Numbered from the stretch's first letter, positions 20,044-29,630 are shown. The stretch: 49,153 nt of DNA from Verrucomicrobium sp. BvORR034 (GCF_000739635.1 NZ_BATQ01000098.1:1-49153); one strand, 5' to 3'. Numbers and translations: made by a program. Notes: generated from the sequence alone by a model not told the origin.

Positions 20044-20544
20044 ATGTCCCAAGACGCACCCTCACGCCCCCAGGTTTCGACCAGCCGGGCGAACATTGCC
20101 ATCGTGGCCAGCCTCTACAACGAGACCTACGTCCAGGCCCTCCTTGATTCGGTGCGCGAGGAACTCGATGAATTGCTGCCCCAGGCCCAGGTCATGACCT
20201 ATCGCGTGCCGGGTGCCTTTGAGATCCCGGTTTGCGCTGAGTTTGTGCTCCGCAACACTGAGCCGGACGCGGTCATCGCCCTGGGCGTGATCCTCCGCGG
20301 CGAGACGGAGCACGGCGACCTCGTCGGTGCCTCCGTGACCGATGCCCTCCAGCGCATGGCCGTGGCGCATTGCACCCCCATCGTCCATGAGGTGCTGCTG
20401 CTCGACAATGAGGAGCAGGCCAAGGTGCGCTGCTTTGGCGACCGCCTGAACCGCGGCACCGAAGCCGGTCGCGTGGCCGTAAACATGGTCCAGCTCTTTG
20501 AAAAACTCCGCCTCACATTCCCTTTTTCCCAGTCCTCCAAATAA
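20044..20544 (+). CDS. ribH: 6,7-dimethyl-8-ribityllumazine synthase
   Basis: A 166-residue cytoplasmic enzyme that condenses ribulose-derived dihydroxybutanone phosphate with the pyrimidine intermediate of riboflavin synthesis. Signatures: IAIVASLYNETYVQALLDS, the VPGAFEIPVCAEFVL loop, ALGVILRGETEHGDLVGASV with the catalytic histidine in TEH, and NRGTEAGRVAVNMV at the C-terminus. The usual HFDY after the catalytic His is HGDL here, a mild departure. It is followed 5 bp later by nusB, a very common pairing. Confidence 0.95.
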   Translation: MSQDAPSRPQVSTSRANIAIVASLYNETYVQALLDSVREELDELLPQAQVMTYRVPGAFEIPVCAEFVLRNTEPDAVIALGVILRGETEHGDLVGASVTDALQRMAVAHCTPIVHEVLLLDNEEQAKVRCFGDRLNRGTEAGRVAVNMVQLFEKLRLTFPFSQSSK

Positions 20545-20549
20545 CGCTC

Positions 20550-20987
20550 ATGGCCATCGGTAAACGACGCGAAGGCCGCCAGGCGGCAATGCAGTTCCTT
20601 TTTGCGCACGATGTGCATGGCAAGGTGGAAGACACAGATCGTGCGGCGTTCTGGACGCTGCACAGCGCCTCCCAGGACATCCGGGCCCATGCCGAGTCTC
20701 TGGTGACCGGCATCAAGACCCATCAGGCGCAGATCGACGACTGCATCGCCGCCACCCTGGAAAACTTCCGCTTTGAGCGCCTCGGCGTGGTGGATCGCAA
20801 CATCCTCCGCCTCGCGGTTTATGAAATGCTCCACACCGAGGTGCCGGTGCCGGTCGTGATCAATGAGGCCGTGGAGATCTCCAAGGTCTTCGGCGATACC
20901 CAGACTTGTGCGTTTGTGAACGGCGTGCTGGACAAGATCGCCAAGCGGATCCCGGGGCGTCAGGCCCCGTCCGCCCCCCAACCGTAA
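20550..20987 (+). CDS. nusB: Transcription antitermination factor NusB
   Basis: A 145-residue all-helical protein. GKRREGRQAAMQFLFAHDVH is the N-terminal RNA-binding arginine-rich helix, and the C-terminal half has VDRNILRLAVYEMLHTEVPV and VINEAVEISKVFGDTQTCAFVNGVLD, the family signature. NusB binds boxA RNA with NusE (S10) for rRNA antitermination. Encoded directly after ribH and 25 bp before ftsY, apparently in one operon. Confidence 0.97.
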   Translation: MAIGKRREGRQAAMQFLFAHDVHGKVEDTDRAAFWTLHSASQDIRAHAESLVTGIKTHQAQIDDCIAATLENFRFERLGVVDRNILRLAVYEMLHTEVPVPVVINEAVEISKVFGDTQTCAFVNGVLDKIAKRIPGRQAPSAPQP

Positions 20988-21012
20988 TCCCCATTTTCCT
21001 CCTACCCGCTCC

Positions 21013-21858
21013 GTGGCCGGATTCTTTAAAAAACTCATCCAGCGCTTCACCAAGGCGGACATTGACTGGGATGACCTTGAGGCACAGCTCATCGCCGGAG
21101 ATCTCGGGGCCAAGCTGTCCGTGCAGATTGTGGACGACCTGAAAGAGCAGGCCCGCAAGCTTCATGACCAGGACATTGTGGAGGTGACCAAGAAGCACAT
21201 CCGCAAGATCCTGCCAGCGACCGTCGCCCCGGTGAAACCCTTTGGCGACAAGCCCAAGGTCCTGCTCATCGTCGGCGTGAACGGCACGGGCAAGACCACC
21301 TCCACGGCCAAGCTCGCCAACCTGCTGAAGAAGCAGGGGCACAGCCTCGTGCTGGCAGCTGCCGACACCTTCCGCGCCGCCGCGGTGGAGCAGCTCGAAG
21401 TCTGGGCCAAGCGCGTGGATGTTCCCATCATCAAGGGACCTCCGAACGGGGATCCCAGCGCCGTGTGTTTTGACGCCTACAGCTCCGCCATCGCACGCAA
21501 GGCGGACTTCCTCATCTGCGATACCGCCGGACGTCTGCACACCCGGCACAACCTCATGGAGGAGCTGCGCAAGGTGCAACGCACCCTGGGCAAGAAAGAC
21601 CCAACCGCGCCTCATGAAGTGCTGCTCGTGGTCGATGCCACCACAGGAGGAAACGCCCTCCAGCAGGCCAAGGAGTTCAACAAGACCGTCCCGCTCACCG
21701 GAGTAATTGTCACCAAGCTCGACGGCAGCGGGAAGGGCGGCGTGCTCGTCGCCATCCAGCAGGAGCTGGGCATTCCGGCCCGATTCGTCGGCACGGGCGA
21801 GCACATGGATGACTTCGAGCCCTTTGTGCCCGAGACTTTCCTGGACCAGATGCTCTAA
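21013..21858 (+). CDS. ftsY: Signal recognition particle receptor FtsY
   Basis: A 281-residue NG-domain GTPase that docks SRP-ribosome complexes at the inner membrane. The N domain begins FFKKLIQRFTKADIDWDDLE; the G domain has the P-loop GVNGTGKTTSTAKLA, ADTFRAAAVEQLEVWAKR, CDTAGRLHT and TKLDGSGKGG. It starts with GTG at 21013 and lacks the long acidic A domain of Proteobacterial FtsY, so it is of the short type. The C-terminal ERFVGTGE-like motif appears here as RFVGTGEHMDDFEPFVPE. Confidence 0.96.
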   Translation: MAGFFKKLIQRFTKADIDWDDLEAQLIAGDLGAKLSVQIVDDLKEQARKLHDQDIVEVTKKHIRKILPATVAPVKPFGDKPKVLLIVGVNGTGKTTSTAKLANLLKKQGHSLVLAAADTFRAAAVEQLEVWAKRVDVPIIKGPPNGDPSAVCFDAYSSAIARKADFLICDTAGRLHTRHNLMEELRKVQRTLGKKDPTAPHEVLLVVDATTGGNALQQAKEFNKTVPLTGVIVTKLDGSGKGGVLVAIQQELGIPARFVGTGEHMDDFEPFVPETFLDQML

Positions 21859-21973
21859 AAAGCGACCGAAGAAGGGCAGGGGGGCGCAAATTTCGACCGG
21901 TCTTTCCCGCTTAAAGTCCAGAAACGCCTCTGAGCCGACGTATTTTAAGTTCTGCCGCTTTCCCACCCCACGC

Positions 21974-23107
21974 ATGACTTTCATGATTGCCGAACCTCTT
22001 CCCACTGAGCACACCGATTCGATCAACGCGAAGATTCTCGAGGTCTCTGAGGACCAGATCAAAGGCTTCCACCGGCATCCCTTCCACTTTGTGGCCGAGC
22101 GTTCCGGGCTCCCCCTGGAGACCGTGCTTGAGCGCATTCAGGCCATGCTCCGTGCTGGTGTGATCCGCCGCGTGCGCCAGACCCTGCTGGCCAACAAGCT
22201 GGCGGACGGCGGCCTGGTGGCCTGGAAGATTCCCGGCGACAAGATCGATGCCGCTTTCGACTTCATGGTGAAGGAAGACCCCTTCAGCGGTCACGTGGTG
22301 TTGCGCTCCACCGACCGCGAAGTGAGTGGCTCCGACTTCAAACTCTGGACGACTATCAAAGTGCCGCAAGGCAGGGAGATCTCAGAGCATGCTGATGCGC
22401 TGATGCGTCTGCTGGGCGCGGAGGAGTACATCATCATGCAGCCCAAGGGAATCTTCGCCCTGGGAGTGGGCCACGTGCGTCGCAAGACGATGGAGATCGG
22501 CGACAAGTCCGATGAGCCCGCGGAAATGATCACCCCGGACATCGTGGATCTGGACAAAGAGGAATGGGATGTCCTCGTGGCCATGAAGCGCGACCTGACA
22601 CCTGAGGAGATCGTCCCAGAGCCCTGGGTGGCTCGTGCGGCAGAGGCGGGCGTGAGCGTGGACCGCTTTTGCGAAGTGGCAGAGGGCTTTGACCGCAAGG
22701 GCATTCTCGGCCGGTTCTCCACCTTCCTGGAACATGTGAAGCCTTCTCAAACCGGCGTGCGCGTGACGAAGTTTAACGCGCTCTTCCACTGGCGTGTGCC
22801 AGAGGGCATGCAGCAGCGTGCCGGCAGCGAGGTGGGGCGTCACCACATCATGACGCATGCCTACTGGCGTGAAGGCGGACCCCGTTTCGCCAATGCCAAC
22901 ATCATGGGCGTGGTTCACGGCACGGACAAAGCGCGTGTGCTGGAGCACAAGGCCGCCATCGACCGCCATCTGGAGAGCATCGGTATTCCCGTGCTGTACA
23001 CGAACGTCTTCTGGGGCGGTCGCAGTGAAATTAAGCCCTCCGAGATCTCACCAAAGGTGTACGCCGAGTGGCACGACAAATACCGCGGTCAGTCAAACAT
23101 CATCTGA
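21974..23107 (+). CDS. Tandem AhbA/AhbB-like (siroheme decarboxylase/Lrp-AsnC type) protein
   Basis: A 377-residue protein with two copies of an HTH plus AsnC-like module. Half one: HTH about 20-75 (HPFHFVAERSGLPLETVLER), then VAWKIPGDKIDAAFDFM, GHVVLRS and KLWTTIKVPQG (to about 170). Half two: HTH about 190-250, then NALFHWRVPEG, MTHAYWRE, ANIMGVVHGTD and a C-terminal LYTNVFWGGRSEIKPS. The pattern V-P-E, T-H-x-Y, N-x-x-x-M-x-H-G is that of siroheme decarboxylase subunits AhbA/AhbB, which normally form a dimer of two separate polypeptides. Either a fused decarboxylase or a regulator derived from it. Start: ATG 21974, with ATG 21983 possible. A strong terminator follows. Confidence 0.72.
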   Translation: MTFMIAEPLPTEHTDSINAKILEVSEDQIKGFHRHPFHFVAERSGLPLETVLERIQAMLRAGVIRRVRQTLLANKLADGGLVAWKIPGDKIDAAFDFMVKEDPFSGHVVLRSTDREVSGSDFKLWTTIKVPQGREISEHADALMRLLGAEEYIIMQPKGIFALGVGHVRRKTMEIGDKSDEPAEMITPDIVDLDKEEWDVLVAMKRDLTPEEIVPEPWVARAAEAGVSVDRFCEVAEGFDRKGILGRFSTFLEHVKPSQTGVRVTKFNALFHWRVPEGMQQRAGSEVGRHHIMTHAYWREGGPRFANANIMGVVHGTDKARVLEHKAAIDRHLESIGIPVLYTNVFWGGRSEIKPSEISPKVYAEWHDKYRGQSNII

Positions 23108-23135
23108 TCGCGCCACATCGCGTAGAATCGCTTCG

Positions 23136-23170
23136 AGGCGGTTGGGTTTTCCCAACCGCCTTATTTTCTT
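23136..23170 (+). terminator. Terminator after the AhbA/AhbB-like gene
   Basis: A 10-bp stem GGCGGTTGGG / CCCAACCGCC with a TTTT loop (23137-23160), followed by TTATTTTCTT. Confidence 0.92.
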
Positions 23171-23246
23171 CTGCTTACAGACATCTCAGAAAATTTATCT
23201 TGCTGCATGCAAAAAAACGTCCAATCTGGGGCCTCAGGGTTGCGCC

Positions 23247-24489
23247 ATGCAGCAGTTGAAACCACTCCCAAAACCAGCACCGGAAATGCCCGCCCGGCAG
23301 CCATTGCCCCTGGTTCGGGAATCCATGTTTTCCACGCGGAAATACCTCCTCTGCCTGGTGGCCACCACCTTGCTGGTGCTGACGGTCGCGGCAGCGTTCA
23401 ATTGGGTGATGAATCCCTACAACGTCTTTGATCCGCCTGTGCTGAAGGGCATCAATGACCGGCAACCTTTCCTCCACAGCCAGGAGCGCTTCGCCAAAGC
23501 CTGTGCAGTGATCCGCCAGCAACCGCAGACAGTCATTCTAGGCTCCTCCCGCGCGGACATCGGACTCTCCCCGCAACATCCTGGCTGGCCCCGGCAGCCG
23601 GTGTACAATTTCGGTGTCGCCGGGGCCTCACTGGAGGTGTTGGCCAAGCACTTTGAGCACGCAGTGGCTGTCGCTCCCGTGAAGAACGCCCTCATCATGC
23701 TGGACTACGCCAGCAAAGAAACGCCGCCAGGGTTCCAGCCCGCTGTTCGTGATCGGTGGCTGGACCAATTTGAAGACGGGGCCCGTGACTCCCAGGCAGC
23801 GGCTCGCCTCCATTTAGCCCTGCTGTCCTGGGCGGTCACTTCCACTGGACTCAAGACTCTGTTCACCAACGGATGCGACAACGTCCAGTTGCCCGATGGT
23901 CAGCTCGACAATCAGGACTGCTGGCGGCGGTTACAGGAAAAACATCGCGACAACCCGGGCTGGAGCTGGGAGGCGAACTTCAGCCTCGGTCTCATCCCGT
24001 TCTCCGGCCGTCTCAGCGTCGGACGCCAGTGGGAACATCTGCAGCACATCTTCGATCTGGCCGCCAAACATGACGTGGAAATAACCTATGTCATCTCTCC
24101 AACGCATGACCTGCTGTGGCAGCGCTGCATTGAAGAGGAGAACATGGACACCGTGGTGGCCTGGCGGTCTGAACTGCTCCGGCAAGCTCATGCGGGCTCG
24201 CGAAGGTTGGGCCGTCCGATGCCCGTCATCTGGGACTTTGCTCTGGCGGAAGCCGCTGGCATGTCACCCGCCGCACTGATGGAGGAGATGAAGAGCCATC
24301 CTCACAATACGTTGCCCCTCTATCTGGAGTCCTCGCACTTCACCCAGAGGCTGGGGGGACCTCGTTCTTGATCGAGTCCTGCTGGATCCCGCAGGGCCCG
24401 ATCCTGCTTGCGGGGTGCGGCTGGATTTTGCCATGCTGCCCGGCCATCTCGCACGTCTCCGGCAACGCTGGAGCGAGGTGCCCCGGTGA
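23247..24489 (+). pseudogene. SGNH-like protein paired with MBOAT, disrupted by a frameshift at a G6 run
   Basis: As read, the frame starting at 23247 stops at 24371 after 374 residues. It has a TM helix at about 33-52, a GSSR nucleophile-like block (residues 99-102, VILGSSRADIGLS) and ends SSHFTQRLGGPRS. Removing one G from the six-G run at 24353-24358 changes the end to QRLGDLVLDRVLLDPAG and extends the frame to a TGA at 24487-24489, giving 413 residues with a sensible continuation. It sits 51 bp before the MBOAT gene, matching the AlgJ/AlgX-like SGNH partner of O-acetylation systems. The extra G may be a real mutation, a phase-variable tract or a sequencing error; the core with its His (residue 364) is intact either way. 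Confidence 0.75.
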
Positions 24490-24540
24490 GGTTCCCCAAC
24501 GGTTGATCTGACACCCACGCCATCAGGCTGACTGGACCCC

Positions 24541-26079
24541 ATGCTCTTCAACTCTTTCCAGTTTCTTCTCATCTTCCTCCCGATTGCGCTGGTGGGCTGG
24601 CATCTGGCGAGCCGGTATCTGAGCCGCCAGATCGCGCTGCACTGGCTCCTTGTCTGCTCGCTGGTCTTCTACTCCGGCTGGCATGCGCCGCATGTCCTGC
24701 TGCTGGGCACGGTGGTGATGGCCAACTATTTCCTCTGCCGCGGGATCGCCTCTGCCCGCGGCCCGGCCCGGAAGTGGTGGCTGGGCTCCGCTGTTACCGC
24801 GAACCTCCTGGTCCTGGGCTGGTACAAGTATGCCGGCTTCATCTTGGAGAACCTGCCGCTGCCCCGGTGGGTGGAGATGTTTCACGTTCCCGCTGCGCTG
24901 CCCCTCGGAGTTTCCTTCTTCACGTTTCAGCTCGTGGCCTTCGCCGTGGATGTGTACCGCGGCTTTCCCGCAGAGCGGCGCCCGGGCATCTTTGCACTGG
25001 TGGTTTCCTTTTTCCCGCACCTCATCGCGGGTCCCATTCTGCATCCCCGTAAGTTCCTTGCCCAGTTCGACCAGCACCCGATGCAGGGGCTGCGCAGCGC
25101 CGAGCTTTCACTGGGGCTGACGTGGTTTGTCATCGGCCTCTTCAAGAAGGTGGGCATCGCAGATGGGGTGGGGCAATGGGTGGGGGGAGTGTTCGATGCC
25201 GTACCAGGCACTTCTTTGACGTTCCTGGATGCCTGGACAGCGGCTCTGGCCTACACCTTCCAGCTCTACTTTGATTTCTCCGGCTACTCAGACATGGCCA
25301 TCGGACTCGGCTGGATGTTTGGGCTTCGGATCCCCTTCAACTTCGACTCCCCCTACAAAGCGACCTCCATCGTGGACTTCTGGCGTCGCTGGCACATGAC
25401 CCTGTCCCAGCTGCTCAGAGACTACGTTTACATCCCCTTGGGTGGCAACCGCCTGGGGCCGACCCGACGGTACACCAATCTCATGCTCACCATGCTGATC
25501 GGCGGTTTCTGGCACGGGGCAGGATGGAGCTTCATCGTCTGGGGTGGCCTGCATGGGGCCGCCCTCGTTGTCGCGCATCTTTGGGGCTTCCGCCGGTCGG
25601 AGGGGGCAGGGGGGGAGTCGTCGGCTCCATCCTGGTGGCAGCGGGAGGCTGGCTGGCTGGCCACCTTCTTCTTCATCATCGCCACCTGGGTGGTCTTCCG
25701 GTCCGACTCTCTGACCCGCGCCGGGGAGATGCTTAAGGCCATGACCGGCTTGAACGGGGTGGAGCTTCCGCAGTCCTACGTCGGGTTCCTCCATCGGCTG
25801 GGTCTGGGCTGGCTGCCCGTTTCGGCCCATACAGACTCTCCTTGGCTCATTTTTCGGGGCATCAGCCAGTGGCTCAGTCTGGCCGCTCTGCTGGTGGTGG
25901 TGAAGTATCTGCCCAACAGCCAGGAGCTCATGCGGCAGGCGGCGCCCACCGGCCAGGCTTGGACGCAGCGGCTCTTCTGGCGTCCCTCGCTTGCCTGGTC
26001 GCTGCTCATCTCTGCCGGGCTGGCCATCAGCCTTCTACGCATGGTGAAGTCGAGCGAGTTCCTCTATTTCCAGTTCTGA
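24541..26079 (+). CDS. MBOAT-family O-acyltransferase (AlgI/DltB-like)
   Basis: A 512-residue polytopic inner-membrane protein. It starts [20 protein letters not shown], the typical AlgI opening, and includes [39 protein letters not shown], the [20 protein letters not shown] block, [20 protein letters not shown] and the catalytic-His motif [15 protein letters not shown]. The family moves acyl (usually acetyl) groups across the membrane to decorate secreted polysaccharides. The preceding SGNH-like gene is the probable periplasmic partner. The polysaccharide target cannot be read from this window. Confidence 0.95.
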   Translation: MLFNSFQFLLIFLPIALVGWHLASRYLSRQIALHWLLVCSLVFYSGWHAPHVLLLGTVVMANYFLCRGIASARGPARKWWLGSAVTANLLVLGWYKYAGFILENLPLPRWVEMFHVPAALPLGVSFFTFQLVAFAVDVYRGFPAERRPGIFALVVSFFPHLIAGPILHPRKFLAQFDQHPMQGLRSAELSLGLTWFVIGLFKKVGIADGVGQWVGGVFDAVPGTSLTFLDAWTAALAYTFQLYFDFSGYSDMAIGLGWMFGLRIPFNFDSPYKATSIVDFWRRWHMTLSQLLRDYVYIPLGGNRLGPTRRYTNLMLTMLIGGFWHGAGWSFIVWGGLHGAALVVAHLWGFRRSEGAGGESSAPSWWQREAGWLATFFFIIATWVVFRSDSLTRAGEMLKAMTGLNGVELPQSYVGFLHRLGLGWLPVSAHTDSPWLIFRGISQWLSLAALLVVVKYLPNSQELMRQAAPTGQAWTQRLFWRPSLAWSLLISAGLAISLLRMVKSSEFLYFQF

Positions 26080-26168
26080 GCGGAGCCTCAGTTTGTTGCA
26101 ACGAAAGGCGGGTCACAGGCGAAGAAGTACTTGAACCCTGCAACAGACCAATTGAACGTCTCCGTCCC

Positions 26169-27374
26169 ATGCCAGATGACTCTCCTTTCGCACCCATTGA
26201 AGCTGCACTTGCCGATATCCGGGCTGGAAAGATGGTGATCGTCACGGACGACGCGGATCGCGAAAACGAAGGGGACCTCATCTGCGCTGCGGAACTTGCC
26301 ACCGCAGAGACGGTGAACTTCATGGCGAGATACGGCCGCGGCCTGATCTGCGTGCCCGTCACCGAGGAGTACGCCCAGCGTCTGGGGCTCAGCGCCATGG
26401 TGAAGCGCAACCAGGATCCGTTCTCCACCAACTTCACCGTCAGCGTGGACGCCGCTCACGGCGTGAGCACGGGCATCAGTGCCCAGGACCGGGCGCACAC
26501 CATCTCCGTGCTGGCCAATCTCCAGAGCAAGGAGACCGACCTCGTCCAGCCAGGGCACGTGTTCCCCCTCATTGCCAAGAATGGCGGCGTTCTGCGTCGT
26601 GCCGGGCACACGGAGGCGGCAGTCGATCTGGCCAGGATGGCCGGACTCGAGCCCACCGGCGTGATCTGCGAGATCCTGAACGACGATGGCACAATGGCCC
26701 GGCTCCCGCAGTTGCTGGAGTTTGGACGCCAGCACGGCCTCAAAGTCTGCACCATCGAGAGCCTGATCCGCTATCGGCAGGAACGCGAAAAGCTGGTCGA
26801 GCGGGAACAGGTCATCAAGATGCCCACCGACTACGGCGACTTCGACCTCCACCTCTACAAGAGCAAGCTGGACGGGGAGAACCATCTCGCGCTGGTCAAA
26901 GGCCAGATCGATGACGGAGAGCCCGTGCTCGTGCGCGTGCACAGCGAGTGCCTGACGGGCGATGTCTTCGGCTCCCGGCGCTGCGACTGCGGCGGACAAC
27001 TCCACACCGCTCTGAAGCGAATTGAGCAAGAAGGCCGCGGCGTCCTCCTCTACATGCGTCAGGAGGGCCGGGGCATCGGACTCGCCGCCAAGATTCACGC
27101 CTACAAGCTGCAGGAGGAGGGGCTCGATACCGTCGAAGCCAATGAGAAGCTCGGCTTCGCCATGGACCTGCGCGACTACGGTTTGGGCGCACAGATTCTC
27201 TTCGATCTCGGCGTGCGCAACATCCGCCTCATGACCAACAACCCGAAAAAGGTCGTTGGTCTGGAAGGGCACAAGCTCCACATCGTCGAGCAGATTCCCA
27301 TCAAACTGGAGCCCAACGAGCACAACGCCCGCTATCTGGAAACCAAGCGGACCAAGATGGGCCACAAGCTCTGA
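26169..27374 (+). CDS. ribBA: Bifunctional dihydroxybutanone-phosphate synthase / GTP cyclohydrolase II
   Basis: A 401-residue fusion catalysing the two entry reactions of riboflavin synthesis. The RibB half (about 1-205) has [20 protein letters not shown] with its metal-binding acidic cluster, and [20 protein letters not shown]. The RibA half (about 210-401) has [20 protein letters not shown] with the zinc cysteines, [10 protein letters not shown] and [20 protein letters not shown]. Both active sites look complete. ATG 26169 gives the normal start; a longer in-frame extension back to 25842 lies inside the MBOAT gene. No FMN riboswitch was seen in the 89-bp leader. Confidence 0.97.
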   Translation: MPDDSPFAPIEAALADIRAGKMVIVTDDADRENEGDLICAAELATAETVNFMARYGRGLICVPVTEEYAQRLGLSAMVKRNQDPFSTNFTVSVDAAHGVSTGISAQDRAHTISVLANLQSKETDLVQPGHVFPLIAKNGGVLRRAGHTEAAVDLARMAGLEPTGVICEILNDDGTMARLPQLLEFGRQHGLKVCTIESLIRYRQEREKLVEREQVIKMPTDYGDFDLHLYKSKLDGENHLALVKGQIDDGEPVLVRVHSECLTGDVFGSRRCDCGGQLHTALKRIEQEGRGVLLYMRQEGRGIGLAAKIHAYKLQEEGLDTVEANEKLGFAMDLRDYGLGAQILFDLGVRNIRLMTNNPKKVVGLEGHKLHIVEQIPIKLEPNEHNARYLETKRTKMGHKL

Positions 27375-27442
27375 CGGCTGACCACTGCGCCCCGCCTGCA
27401 ACATGATGCTGGCCAGGGCGCATTTGAAAAAAAGAACACCCC

Positions 27443-28036
27443 GTGAACTGGCTGGCGCACCTCGTCTTGTCTGACCGGGGCGGAGCATTCCGCATCGGAA
27501 ACCTGCTCCCGGATCTGGTGCGGGGTAGCGACTTGATCGCGCTGCCAGACGAGATGCTCGCTGGAGTCCACCAGCACCGGCTCATCGATGCCTACGCGGA
27601 TGCCCATCCCGTGGTCACCCGGAGCGCGAGACGGTTTGATCCTCCGCTGCGGCGCTTCGGGAAGGTCTTCGCTGACCTCTTCTACGATCACTTTCTGACG
27701 ACGCACTGGGACAGCTACTGCCAGATGGCGTTGCCGCAGTTCCTGGACGATTTCTTCCGCTCGGTCGAACCTTGGCGGAAGACGCTCCCGCCATTGGCAA
27801 CCGAGCGGCTCGACCAGATCCGCGATCACGGCTGGATGAGCCAGTACGGCAACGTCAACGAACTGGCCCAGGTGCTGGATCGCATGGGCAGACGACTCAG
27901 GCGACCGGTGGACCTCTGCCCGGCAATGGCCGTGCTTGAGACTCACTACCATGAATTTCAGAGCGATTTTCTAGAATTTTTTCCAGATATTCGACGGGAG
28001 ATCGCTCCGAGTGTGATTTTTCCTCTTAGAAGCTAG
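27443..28036 (+). CDS. AcpH-like acyl carrier protein phosphodiesterase (DUF479)
   Basis: A 197-residue protein starting with GTG at 27443. It has the family pattern MNWLAHLVLSD, RIGNLLPDLVRG, VHQHRLIDAYADAHPVV and VFADLFYDHFLTTHW, rich in conserved His/Asp for a metal site. AcpH removes phosphopantetheine from holo-ACP in E. coli; many members have that annotation without proof. A 10-A/G tract (GAAAAAAAGAAC) precedes the start but no clear Shine-Dalgarno is seen. Confidence 0.85.
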   Translation: MNWLAHLVLSDRGGAFRIGNLLPDLVRGSDLIALPDEMLAGVHQHRLIDAYADAHPVVTRSARRFDPPLRRFGKVFADLFYDHFLTTHWDSYCQMALPQFLDDFFRSVEPWRKTLPPLATERLDQIRDHGWMSQYGNVNELAQVLDRMGRRLRRPVDLCPAMAVLETHYHEFQSDFLEFFPDIRREIAPSVIFPLRS

Positions 28037-28398
28037 TAGAATTTTGCAGAGGCGATTTTTCCGACCCGGAAGAATGAACGCACCTTCATTCTCGCTAAAG
28101 GCCTGTCTGAGGGCGGAAGAATACCAATTTTCCCTATAATACGTTGCCCATCACATCGTTGTAGGTGGAGAGACAACCGGGCCAATGGAAGCAAAATGGG
28201 GATTCTGTCGCGGAAGTTTATAGGGCTTTCTCCGCAAAAAAATTAGGGTAGGGGAAGGTCAAAATAGGGGTTGTTCCTATGCTATGATCACCTTTTTCCT
28301 CGCATCCCGAGAAAATCGTGCTCAAATCCAAGGCGTTAACGGCATGTTTTCGAATCGACATAACTGCCGTCATTTAAGCTGCACCCTCGACCACTCCC
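28037..28398. other. AT-richer intergenic region
   Basis: No gene is seen here. It holds an 8-bp perfect stem at 28071-28078/28085-28092 with a 6-nt loop, shortly after the AcpH-like stop but without a T-tract. A run of A at about 28235-28242 and AT-rich blocks such as TATGCTATGATCA (about 28278-28290) look like promoter material for the small gene at 28399. The base composition differs visibly from the GC-rich neighbours. Confidence 0.4.
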
Positions 28399-28701
28399 AT
28401 GAAGACGATCAAGGTCACCATTGAGCATTACGTCGAAGTTCCCGATAACGCGGAGATCACCACTTTCGATCTGGAGGGATTCCCCCAGTCCCACGTGCTC
28501 AAGATGCGAGGGCAGCTCTACCACCCGGACCTCGCCTGGTTGAAATACTTCAGCCGTGAGATGAACAAGGCCCGCTTCAGCCAGAAAGATTTTCATGCTC
28601 CCAGTTTTGAGACCGTGAGCACAGAGGAGTGGGACATGTTCCAGGGTGAGTACGACTACACCTGGAAGATGGTCGAAGAGGTGGTCACGCCTGGAGCGTG
28701 A
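28399..28701 (+). CDS. Small hypothetical protein
   Basis: A 100-residue protein without a family I recognise. It begins MKTIKVTIEHYVEVPDNAEI, suggesting beta strands, then an aromatic- and charge-rich segment (YHPDLAWLKYFSREMNKARF), and ends with EWDMFQGEYDYTWKMVEEV. It has no signal peptide or membrane segment. Composition and codon use look coding, and it starts with ATG. It lies 174 bp before the sirtuin gene, with no gene between them. Function unknown. Confidence 0.6.
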   Translation: MKTIKVTIEHYVEVPDNAEITTFDLEGFPQSHVLKMRGQLYHPDLAWLKYFSREMNKARFSQKDFHAPSFETVSTEEWDMFQGEYDYTWKMVEEVVTPGA

Positions 28702-28875
28702 TGCCCGACCCTCGTTTGTCGATGGAAAACAGGCGGGTGAACCGCCTTGGATCCTCCAGCGCCCAATCAACGTAGAGAGCAGTGCCATGCCTAATGACGG
28801 GTTGACCGTCGTTGCGCATGGCAAATCTGTCTCAGATGGCGGCGTCTCAGCATTGTTAAAAAACCCACCTGAAAA

Positions 28876-29580
28876 GTGAACTCCCCAAGCACAACCATCA
28901 AGAAAGATAAAGTCGTCGTCGTCAGTGGTGCCGGGCTCAGCGCGCCCAGCGGCCTTTCTACCTTCCGGGACAACAACGGCCTCTGGCGTACCTATCGCTT
29001 TGAAGATGTCGCCTCGCCCAATGCCTGGAAGAAGCAACCGCAAGTCGTGCTGGAGTTCTATAACGAGCGCCGCGCCAAAGCAGCCGACGCTACGCCCAAC
29101 GCTGGTCATCTGGCCATCGCAGCTTTGGAGAGGGAGTTCGAAGTCGTCGTCATCACTCAGAACGTGGACGATCTCCACGAGCGTGCTGGCTCGACGAAGG
29201 TGATTCACCTGCATGGAGAACTGTCCAAAGCCCGGAGCACCGAAGACGAATCACTGGTCTATGAAATCGGGGCGAAACCTATCGCTCTCGGGGATCATTG
29301 TGAGAAAGGCAGCCAGCTTCGTCCGCACATCGTGTGGTTCGGAGAGGAAGTGAAACTCATCGACACCGCTGCTGATGAACTGGCAGACGCCGGTCGCGTG
29401 CTGGTGGTCGGCACCTCCCTCAAGGTCTATCCCGCCGCCGGGCTCTGCTCAGTGGCTCACGATGAAGCGCTCAAATACTACGTGGATCTGGATGCCAAGC
29501 GGAAGGTGGAGGGGTTTGAGGTCATTCAAGGCTCGGCTGACGTGATTCTGCCGGAACTTCTCAAGACTTGGACTCGGTGA
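28876..29580 (+). CDS. Sir2-family NAD-dependent protein deacylase lacking the zinc cysteines
   Basis: A 234-residue sirtuin beginning at GTG 28876. The NAD-binding blocks are present: VVVSGAGLSAPSGLSTFRD, then TQNVDDLHERAGS and HLHGE with the catalytic histidine, and HIVWFGEEV plus VVGTSLKVYPAAG. The usual four-cysteine zinc ribbon between HLHGE and LRPHIVWFGE is reduced to a segment with a single Cys (GDHCEKGSQLRP). Zinc-free sirtuins are known, so activity is plausible. Substrates are unknown. Confidence 0.9.
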   Translation: MNSPSTTIKKDKVVVVSGAGLSAPSGLSTFRDNNGLWRTYRFEDVASPNAWKKQPQVVLEFYNERRAKAADATPNAGHLAIAALEREFEVVVITQNVDDLHERAGSTKVIHLHGELSKARSTEDESLVYEIGAKPIALGDHCEKGSQLRPHIVWFGEEVKLIDTAADELADAGRVLVVGTSLKVYPAAGLCSVAHDEALKYYVDLDAKRKVEGFEVIQGSADVILPELLKTWTR

Positions 29581-29596
29581 GGCTGCAAAAGGTAGT

Positions 29597-29630
29597 GCCA
29601 GTCCTGTCTACGGGACTGGTAGTACTTTCA
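29597..29630 (+). terminator. Possible terminator of the sirtuin gene
   Basis: A CCAGTCC/GGACTGG stem (29598-29604/29613-29619) followed by TAGTACTTTC. The T-run is short, so it is a weak candidate. Confidence 0.4.

Noticed and set aside
26080-26168. FMN riboswitch ahead of ribBA
   Set aside because: I looked for the conserved opening AGGGTGAAATTC-type blocks of RFN elements and did not see them; the leader is also only 89 bp.
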